A DNA stretch of 64,000 bases from Dromaius novaehollandiae (taxonomy: Eukaryota; Chordata; Aves; Casuariiformes; Dromaiidae): positions 62,844,841-62,908,840 of the forward strand of contig NC_088132.1 of the NCBI RefSeq assembly GCF_036370855.1. The letters are read 5' to 3'. Below, piece after piece: positions 23,401 to 34,500 of this stretch; position 1 is the first letter of the stretch; every line of letters starts with the position of its first letter. Made by a program: the position numbers and the translations under genes. The notes under the pieces are model-generated. The model made no database searches and was not told the origin of the DNA. It worked only from the letters and a program-made list of their open reading frames with translations.

Positions 23401-26400
23401 TTTATCAGACAAATACATCTGATATAAGCAGAATATTCACATCCTCATATTGGCCATTACTAGCTCTTGATTTAAAATTGATAAGGTGGTAATTGGCCCT
23501 TTTAGATGTTAAGGAATCCTGTAACCACCGACTCATTGTTTTCATGGACCCTCACTTCTTCCTTCCTCATATACCCAAATCTTTGAAGGGTAGAAAAGCG
23601 ATGCATGTTATCAAGTGATATTAAAATGATTAGGTGTTGATATGGTGTACGGTGATCATGCATGTCACTGGTTTGGTAGAGCCCACTCCTGCACTGTCTA
23701 TTCTTCTTAGGGCAGCACTATCTATATTTTTTTCCACTGGAGCCACAGGCATTAAGGTGGCTAGAGGCTATACTTTGTCCTCTCTCTTCCTGGACGTGGA
23801 TTAGTTTTGTCAAGACTGAATAGTTTTTGGTAACCAGGGATATTATGCTTTTTCTCTTCTGTTTTTTTTGGTTTTTTTTTTTGTTTTTCTCTTGTTTTTC
23901 TCATTGTCAATGTGACACATTCAAATGATTTTGCTGATTTCTATTACGTATTATCAGCCATTACCCCTTCATGAGCTGAAGGTTATAGGAAGCTCTGAGA
24001 GTTGGCTGGGTGAAATATCGCTTTATGCTTGCCACTTTCTTACAGTCTTTCCCTAATCATCTGCTGTTTAGACAGACCTTTTGCTGTCTTAATGTTCTTT
24101 TTCCACCTCCAATTCAAAGGATAATTGAGTTACTGATGGAACAGCTTGATATTTTTATTAAAATTGCATACTACTTATACATTTTGGAGCTATCTTTTTC
24201 CAATAGGCTTGAAGTATAAATAAAGTGTAGACTAATATTTTTGATGTGTGACTTTAATCGGTAACACACACTGGTCTCCTGTTTATGCAACCTAACTCCC
24301 ATTTTCCAGTCTTCCTTTATTCAATGTCCCGGCAGCTCCCTCTGGTGGACTTTCCTAATTTTACTCTGTAAATACAGGTCTCGCACCATGTTGGTATAGG
24401 TACAAGTGCAAGTACCTTTTAATTCCATTGACAATGCTTACTCTGGAAACCTTGAGATGAGTAATATCTTTTATAAATTACTATCTCATTTTAATGTAAT
24501 TGCAACTGTATAATACATTGCACAGCTGTGTTATTAGAAACAGGGTGGTTAGATCTTTCAATAACCTTTGATGTAAACGTAATTGTCTGCTCTTATTCAC
24601 TCCATAGAGCATACAAAGCATTCATGAACATTGCCAAATGTTGATTTGGTTTGTCAGGCAAACCTTAAATAAGAAGGTGAGAACCAGTGAGGCTTCTAGA
24701 AATAGCAAAGGCCGTCTCTGTGTCCTGGCTTACTGGCTCAATGTAGTCTACAACAATAAATGGGATGTTACAGTTTTGGAAGCTTTTAGGTTTTACAGGT
24801 CTTGGAATCTGAACATTTGCATTAAAAGCAAAAGGAGAGCACTGCATATTTGCTGCTAAACCTTTGGGAAACCCGCTGTGGTGCTTGCTTTACTGATGGT
24901 ACCTATGTTAGTTGATGATACTGTTCTCCAGTCTTCACATCAGCCACAAACAGCTATCTTCCCTTGTGTAAACTCCTAAAATGAGTGTTTTTGCCTGGAA
25001 ACAGTTAATTTTAACATGGCAGCTTTGGAATGTCCCCCAGTTACTACCTTCAGGTAACATTATTTTGCTAATGAATTTGATTACCATAAAACTAGAAATT
25101 TCTAGCTGTTCACCCAAATGCCTTGCTCCTTCTGGATCTTGGCATAATGCTGCCTGAAAAAAGTGGAATGCACCTACTTTTTTTTTCTGTTTGTGAGAAC
25201 TCATTTCTTTACTGGTTGGTAAGGGAGGAAGTCTTCTGAGGATCAGAAGGTAAGATCTGTGAGGAGAGGTGTTTTCAAACTGTGGTGCAAGCCTGTCAAA
25301 GCAGAATATTGGTCAGGGTGGTGTAGCTGTGGTGGTGGTAAATTTAAACTGCTGTAGCCTTCAATAGTGAGAGCTGGGTGGGGAGGAACCAAGGTGTTTC
25401 AAAGTGATTTAATTCTGATCAGATTGTAGATGTGGCTGAATTTAATGTGATCTGGAGTTTGTTTTGCAATATCTGCAGAGGCTAGTCTATGGCATCCTTT
25501 TTCATTTCCACCAACAAATGACTTCTAGGGTGAATGAAATTTTGCACAGCTGGTTGGAAAACAATTGCTGAAAAGAACTCTGGAATGTGATCTTGGTCTG
25601 GAAAGCGTGCAAACAGAAGAAATGGTGATGTGGATAACATTTTTCTGTGACATGCATGCTTGCAAATTAAATCCAAGTGTTAGTCATGTGATCTACTATG
25701 TTGCATTGCTTTGGAAGGTGCATGTTAGACGTGTACCTGAGATGGGAAAATCTACTTACAGCTTTTTCAGCAGAACCAGCATCTTCTCATGAGGGCTTGA
25801 GTCAGTTGTCTAAGTGTGGGCAGCTGGTGTCTTTTGAGATGCAATGGGGTATTAGACATCCATATGAGGCTCTCAGCTATGTCATAGGATGTACAAGGGA
25901 CCTGCAGTATTCTGGAGGAGCAGCTGGAGGCCAAACAGGATGGCTTAGGACATTTGGTGTGTCACTCAACACCTGTCCCAGGCAACTAAGTCACACTGTG
26001 GAAGTCTGAGGCATTTGTCATATGTATGCATGTGAAGGCCTAGTACACAGCTTTGGATAATTACGTAATTCAGAGTTCACAAGCTGTAAAAAAAAAAAAT
26101 GTTCTTTAATTGTAGGTTTCCTCCTTCCTCTCCACTGAAGCCATATCCAAAGAAACCTTCATGTACAAAGGAAGTAATTAAATTTCCAGATTGGAATGAA
26201 CCTAAGGCTGGCACTTCCCAAGAACACATCCTGGTGAAATCAGTCACAGTGGTAAGTTTTGTTTTCGTTTCCCCAAACATATGCATATTTGGAAAGCAAA
26301 ATAGGTAATAACATTTGTTCAATTTATTTTTATCTTAGTTGCATCACAAAATATTTGGCAATGAGGTTAAATGCAAAGTACTTCCATTATTTTAAAATTA

Positions 26401-29400
26401 TGGAAAGTGAAGTTGTTCTTAATTGCTTGCTGGGGATGTTGATTTTGAGTGTTCTTTCTGCTACAGATTGTAGTATCCTTAGTATACTAAGTTCAGTGTG
26501 GTTGTATCTGACATTCAGTTTGTATACCAGTTTGTTGTAATTCCAATAATGCATTTGTTATATTACAAGAAAAAATAGTTATTTTAGTATTGCTTACTGT
26601 GTAACTCTTTTACTGGGACTTTTCATGTAGTAGAACATATACAATATTACTCCCTTTCTAGCTACTATGAAGTTGTTAGGGCTTCCATTCCCTTTGTCAC
26701 CATAACTGTCTTGTGGCTAATGAAAGGTGGTGCTGGATTCCTTGTTTCCCTTTGTGAGCTTAGAGGATGCTCCTGCTCAATCTTTACCTTGATTGATCTA
26801 ACCTTTCCAAGCTGTTAAACTGTTGCCTTCATTGGTAAAACAGAATCACATCACTTCTAACAACCTTAACATCTTAAAAGCCTAGACTGTGCCCATTACA
26901 TGTGTTCTGAACCCTTCCTCCAGGATATCTTTTGCGTGTGAGTATACTTATGCTTTTTGTGAACTGGAGGGACTTCTTGTAATTTTTTCTTTTTTATTAA
27001 TGCTGTTCAGTGCAGCACATTAGCCTTGGATTTCTTGGTTATCAATAGTCCGTCTGGAAAAGTAGCTCCTACTATTTGGCTGGACATCTAGAAGTCCTGA
27101 ATAAATAGCTGTTCCATATTTGGAATTTAATTCCTTATGTGCAGATCTAATATGCCTTTCACGTACAGCAGGTTTCTGTCTTGATGTAGTACACCTGTTT
27201 CACAGCATACATCTGTTTTTATGTAGGATTTCCCAAGAAAACAGGAAATTTTAGGATCTGAGTGTCTGAAACTCAAACCTCTGTGTTCCAGGATATGACC
27301 TATTCCTTTGAATGGCATTAACCTCTGGTCCTTTTTTGAAGAAAAGTGGAGTATCCGAAGTGCCTGCATGTGGTTCCATATAAATATATGCTGATCTAAG
27401 TCTGTAGATTTGATTTCAGTCTTCTCTTCAGCTAGACATTTCTGCTGCCATTTTCCCTGTAACAGTACCTAAATGTGTGGGCCACATGGTGAGGTAGTTC
27501 AGTGAGCTAGGCTAGCTGAAAAGAATTTTTTCCCTTCGGTCAAACCAGCACCTTGAATCAGCTCGTTGAAACTGTGTGGGCTGGAGCCAGTGAAAGGGAG
27601 AGAGTGGAAATGCGTGGTCCAGGACAAGGAGGAGAAAAGGGCTCAGCCATTTTGGATCTGAACTGATCGTAAAGCCGTGGAGCAGTGAAGGAATTGAGAA
27701 GAGGGTTTCTTCCTCTAGAGAAGAGAAAAGCATGACCCTTCCTACATCGGTAGTAGGTAGATGACTTACAGGGGAGGAAGAAAAGATGGTGCCGAACGGA
27801 AGTTCAGAGAATATGATGTTTCTTAGGCACTGCTGCAGTCTTAAGATGTTACAGCCTTTAGTTGTCTGCTCTGAATTTTGTCCAAGCATCCTCCCCGATA
27901 GGGGTCAACAAAGGATTGCATATATGTCTGCCTCAGGTGCTACAGGGTATTGTCTGGCATTGTAACTCAAAATAGCTTTCTTTAGCAGTTTAGGCTAATA
28001 CAATGGACTTGTGAATTGGAGTAACTGAGCCACAGGAATATGCTTCTTTCTGCTGGTTCTTTTACAAAGGTGTAGCTTCCAGTGGAAGGGTGAAGTGGAC
28101 AGGTAGCTGAAAGTGGCAGTGTCTTAAAATGCTGCAGTAATTGATATCTTGATATATCGTCATGATGTATGAAAATACTCATATATTTTGTGCTAAGGAC
28201 CGGTTATCTCACATCATAAGCATTTCAGAGGGCATTACCTGTATCAAACTTGTTCTAGTCTGGTGCCATGGAGTGACTGCCAACTACTGGTTGGAGTGAT
28301 CAAGTGCATTCCTGGACTGCATTTTGTGGTTTGGTTTTGGTCACAGGGAATCTTGTTAATGTGCTCTGAGGATTGGTCTGTGGTGCAAACCAAAACACAG
28401 TTGCTGAAGATGATCAGGAGCTTTGCTTAGAAAAGTATACTGCTGACATAATGCATCCATTGACACGTTCATGACAACCTTCAGGCATTGAGCTGGGACT
28501 GGAAGATTAACCAGAAGACGGTAGTCTCACAGATTTGTTCTCTGTTGCTTTAGTTCATTCTGTTACAATGGTGGACTAGCTCTGATGAATTTCTTTAGCT
28601 GTAGCTATTGGCTTTTCCTTTCTTCCTGTGTAAAAACTCCTTGAGGAGTTTACTATTTAGTTATGGTCAGTGTATGCTGAATAAGAATGAATATCAGTCT
28701 TTTGTATCTTGGCTAATAATTCTTCAGTAATTTCTCCTGTAAGTGGTAGCTGAGAACAAGTGACTTGAGCTGGTTTTAATCATGGAGAGAATCTGAATAC
28801 AGGACAGGATGGCATTGATTTCTGAATTTTAAGTGCTGTTCTGATGCATATTTTCTGACTTTGTCCAGGACTTCGGACAAAATATATGAGAGGCAAAGAT
28901 GCTTCGTATTTATAAAACCTAAATGCTTGCAGCCTGGAGACTTTACCAGAACTAATGAATATTTAAAGTACTCGTAACAGAAAATATACTGTAGGTGTAC
29001 TATACGATTTAATATTAAAAAAATTGCCAGCTAATGAGAATTGTTTTTTTGCATATCAGAACTCTGAAATGTGGTACAAGCGTCACAGTATAGCTATAGG
29101 AGAAGTACCAGCGTGCAAGCTTTTGTACCGCAGAGAGCTAACACAGGCAAATATAGAAGAGGTCTGGAAATCCATGACATTGTCACGGTGAGTGTACTTG
29201 TGAGTCATCCATTGTTAGACTAACACTGTATAGTGGGCGAGTCTTGTCTGTCTTCTCTGCTAATGCTCATTATTTCATCTGCTCATCCTTTCTCACTGCC
29301 ATTACACCCGTATTAGCTAGGCTAACCATACTGCTTGCTGTCTGGCTATCAAATTCTGCAAATAAAGTTTGCAAAGAAACTTCGGTGAGTTTAACATCTT

Positions 29401-31558
29401 TGACTCTTTTCCTCTTATGCTATATCATTCCTTTTGTTCTGTGGGCTTTTTGTTTATTTACTTTTTTCCCCAATTCCTTTCTTGTGGTTGTGAAATTGAA
29501 GCACTCCTGTAGCAGTATAATGTTGTAGAACCCTTTAATGACATGTGCAATATTTAGTCTGAGGATATAAGAAATGGAACAGCTGATCATGAATGCAAAA
29601 GGCTTTGTAAGACTGAGATAGTCTTTACTATTTCTAGAAGGAATATCCTATACAAAATTAAAGGCATTCCTCTAGACCAGTAAAGCTTTTTCCTGTAAAA
29701 AATACAGATCAGCTGTTTCTACAACATGTCTGAAGCCTTACTACAGATTTTTATATTTAAAATGGTATGTTGTCTTCATGCAATAACCTTAGTCTTCTGC
29801 AGTATAGCATAGAAATTTTAATGATCAAAGGATGGATTTCAAACTGCTTTAGTCCTCCATATGCTAAAACAGTAAAATGGAAAGGATCTCTTTCAGAATC
29901 ATATCTATACTGATACTATGTGTTTGTCTCTTTCAGACTAGATGATATATGAACCATATGTTTATATATTTTTACAGCTTACAAAAGATCTTGGGTTTGG
30001 ATTCTTTGGATGAAGTGCTAGATACAAAGCTTGTGAATTCCAAGCATATTGTTCAAAATGTGTACAATGTCAATAAGCAAGGCATTGTCATTTTAGAAGA
30101 TAAATCAAGTGAGTATTTTTAGTAGTTTTTATTTAACTTTTGTTTAATATATTGTAGTTTGCTAATATAGAAAGCATTAACTCTAATCTGTACTAACATG
30201 TGGCATCTTTGTACTTGTATAACCACATCTATACTAGAGTTTTTATGAAATATACTATTCTTGTCTTCTGAAGTCCCAGTAGCAGGAAGCAATATTCTTC
30301 CATGTTTTTACCCTCTTCAACATACTTTTGCTTTAGCAGGGTTGAAAGATGAAGGTGAAAGAACAGCAAGTCTTTACCTATGAAGATAGGGATCTTACTC
30401 ATTTTAAGCTGGCTTTGTCAGCCCAACCCTTAACTGTACCTGAATTGGAGGGGGCTATGTGAGGTCAATATGTATCTCGAATTGAAAAAGCATCAAAATA
30501 TATACTGAGAGAGGCTTAAATATTTCTCATTTTTGCATCTTCAGTCAACGTGTTTTAAGATTAATGCCAAGTTTAAAACTCCTTTGGTGCATCAGGGAGA
30601 AATTGAAGCATCGTTGATGCTGTGATATATTACTTTACCAATCTCATGGAAAACACATCTAAAGTGGTGAAATACCAGACTGGAATCTGGTTTGGTCTGT
30701 GAACGAAACCACATCCAGAGTCTGTATGTATTCATTTTGTGGATAATTGGAGCAGTTCAAGAATATTACCTACCTCCTTTCAGAGCTGACAGAACTGAAT
30801 TTGAGAGTGCAACTTCAGTGCAAAGTAAACACCTTACTGTAAAGCACTATTGAAGATGTAGCTCGATCTAGTTTGGCTGACTTTTGCAAGGCAGGCTAAG
30901 GATTTCTTCTTTTGCTGGTCGAGTTGTAAGGGCAATAGGTGCAACTGATTGATGTTGAGTACTGGAGGTACTAAAGCATTGATCTAACTCTAGATTTGAT
31001 GGAAGATATTTATATGTTAAGGGATAACTTGCCTTTTTAGTTACTCAACTTCCAACTAGAGAAACTTTCTAAAATACAAGAGTTTTCAACTTCAGTTTTA
31101 TCTTACAGTTTAACACTTAAATTCTCAATTTTTTTCTTCCTTTCATTTCCCCCCTTCTCCCCTGTGCAGAGGAATTACCTCACTGGATATTATCAGCAAT
31201 GAAATGTCTAGCAAATTGTAAGTATATTCAAAAAAAAAAAATTAATTGCTCCTTTACCACTTTATCAAATATCTCTTGTATTCAGAGTTGATATTTTTTT
31301 CTGATTGCAGACTTGAAAATGGAGTTGAGAAAGATCTACCACCATCTGTCCTCCTGCCAGTGCAGTCTATTTCACTGAAATATATAGAGCATTTAACAGT
31401 TCTATTCATATTTTTCCTGTTACATATGTTTTCACTAGATCTGTTGAAATAAGTGTAATGTAACTTTGAATAATGAGTCTAAACTTTTTTCTGCTTGAAG
31501 TTGCATTTCTATTCTAGAATAGAAAATAATGATCTTGCTGCTGGCTGCACATGTTTTC

Positions 31559-31593
<35 letters not shown>

Positions 31594-34500
31594 TTCTAGG
31601 GCCCAGCTGCTCAGATTTGAAGCAGCCCACATATTCAGGATTTGAAAGAGATGTCTTCAAAACTATAGCAGACTACTTTGGCCAGATGAAAGAACCTCTT
31701 CTCACATTTCATCTTTTTGATATTTTTGTCAGTGTGTTAGGTAAGTAGTCAGGGATGTAACCAAAAAGGTGTGCTTTTGAATTAACTTTCTTGAATTAAT
31801 ATACCATATCAAGAGTGTCAAATTTCTTTAGAACCTGTACCATCCATTCTGCATATGGACAGAACTGTTCATTATTTAAATTTAACATATCATTACTATT
31901 TCTATAGGTTGTAATGATTCTTTATATAGCAACTTTATTATGACTAGCTATTCCTCAGTGCCACTTCTAAACATATGCACCAGTATGCAAGCCAAATCTT
32001 CCCTTGAACTTAACAAAAGCTTTACTCTGAAAATGAAATTAATTACAATGCTTTACCATGCTTTTTTGGAATACTGTCTGTTTTGGCTGCCATGCTTACT
32101 ACTGCACTTTTTTGTTCTTATTTTAATAACAAACAACTTTTTTACATTGTGTGGAGCAGACTGGCTTGGTGGATGAGGGGATGCTGTTTATCTTGACTTT
32201 AGTAAGGCTTTCAACAGTTTCCCGTAACATCCTCAGGCTGAAGTATGGGCTAGATAAGTGGACAGTGAGGTGAACTGGAGATCGAACTGCTGGGCTTGAA
32301 GGGTTGTGATCAGTGGCTTGAAGCCTAGCTGGAGGCCAGTCATTAGTGGAGTACCCCAAGGGTCAATACTGGGGCAATTGCTGTTTAACATCTTCATTAA
32401 TGGCCTGGATCCTGGAACAGAGTACACCCTCTGCAAATTTGCAGATGATGCAAAAAGGGGAGGAGTGATTGATACACCAGGTTGTTTTCCTGTCATTCAG
32501 AGGGACCTCGACAGGCCAGAGAAATGGGCAGAGAGGGACCTCATGAAGATCAACAAAGGGAAATGCAGAGTCCTGTGCCTAGGGAGGAACAACCTCACAC
32601 ATCAATACAGGCTGGGGACGAACCAGCTTTGCAGAGAAGGGCCTGGGGGTCCTGGTGGATCACAAGCTGAACATAAGCCAGTGATGTGCCCTTGTGGTAA
32701 AGAGGGCTCACAGCATCCTGGGCTACATTAGGAAGAGTGCCAGCAGGTTGAGGGAGGTGATCCTTTCCCTCTGCGCAGCCCTGGTGAGGCCACATTTGGA
32801 ATGATATGTCCAATTCTGGGATCCTCAATACAAGGAAGACGTGGATTTACTGGAGAGAGTCCAGTGAAGGGCCACGAATATGACTGGAGCCTCTTTCATA
32901 TGAGGGGAGGCTGAGGGAGCTGGGAGGAGAGAAAGCTGAGGATGAAACCAACTTACTGTAGTTCTCTGGATGTTTACTAATATCCGTCTAGGTATATAGG
33001 TTACAATTATTAATATTCCCCAGTGTATCAGAAGGAAGTCTTGTAAGTACTTAAGGTGCATAGTGGGAAATGATTCTAGTCCTAGAATCATCTTCCTGGA
33101 TTTTCTGGTTAGTCAAGTTTCTAGCAGGATATTAAATGAGCAGGGACAGTTCGAGAAATACATTTTAAAAGTTCTGGAAAAGCATAAATCTGAAATGTTG
33201 CTGAATTTCCTGATCTTCTACAAACCAGGTCTGCTGCAAAAACACAGCAAGGTCATAGAAGCTCTTCAGATTTCCTGTCTCCTGCTGCCTCCAGAAAATC
33301 GGAAAAAACTACAGCTGTTGGTGAAGATGATGGCAAGAATTAGCTTTAACAAGGACTTGCCACCTCTTTCTGAATCAGTGAGGACCAGAACCTTGGTATG
33401 TATAGTCTAAGGCAAAGAGTCTAGACAGGACTTTTGGAGTAGCAGATAAAAGGTTCTGATTGGAGAATGTATGCAAAATACAGTTTGCCTGTATGTTGAA
33501 GAGCTGATCTACTCCAACTGTGTGAAAAGCTACTTTGAATTTAGATAAATTAGGGTTTCTTGGTAAGATGTAAGCAAATAAAGAATTAGCTCAGAATCTG
33601 GAGGTTTCCCTGTCTTTGAAAGTAACATCTCAGCTGGTTTTCCACTACTGAGTGGAAAACATAAAATACAGCAGAAGGCGAGGTCTCTAGTGTTCTTTCT
33701 TGCTGCAGAAAGTGAGAAAAAGATGCAGAAAAATGCTGACTGTTTCAGTCATAATTAAAAAGATGTAGCTGAATATTCTGATTCTGATTTACTTGTTCTA
33801 AGCCATTAATAAAAATCCTGCCAGATTATTTTAGTACCTATTTCTGTACATCACTTAACTGCAAAACTTTTCTTCTCTGATGGTCACTTTAATCAGATTT
33901 TGACAAAGTCCTAGCTTGTGTTAATTCTTTTTGTATAGCGCTATTTGTGGAGTTATCACTGATGCTTGCAACAGCATGTTATGACAAAGTCAAATTGGTA
34001 TGTATTGCATTAGGCATAATTGATAGAGATTCCATCTGGCTACAAACATCTCTCTTTTGTTAACTGTCAAGGCTTCTGCAAGGAAAAGGGCAACAGAAAG
34101 CTAAGCAGTAGAGCCACTCTGTAGAAATGTTAGTTACACACATAAACCTAAATTTGTTCTATAGCGGTTAAGACTTTAATTAACTATGAATGGTATTTGA
34201 TTAGAATAATTAAATTCCTGACTGCTAATGTTATAATTTAATTAACTATAAATGTATTTGATTAAAATTATGTTAAAATCTACATTTTATTTTTAGAAGT
34301 GATTCCTTTACAATCCATGTACTTCATACTAAGTTTTTTTGCAGCAGAGTAAAATATTTATGGCACATGGCAGAAAAGGAACACTTTGCTTGCCTTCTGT
34401 GCTAATGATGTTAATGACTTGTGCACAGACAAAAAACTCCTGTAACTAATGGTCTAGACTGAATGTTTGAGCCTGAAACTACATGAAGTGAGCTGGACCT

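Noticed and set aside
32306-32731. 141-codon frame as a host gene
   Set aside because: Its residues are CR1 reverse transcriptase; it is part of the decayed LINE.
33000-33228. Extended exon 8 of DEPDC1B, since about 76 codons upstream are open in its frame
   Set aside because: The upstream residues do not resemble DEPDC1B. The acceptor candidate near 33023 would give the wrong phase, and splicing at 33228 restores the expected protein exactly. The position is where DEPDC1A has a large insert, but I see no similarity to it.
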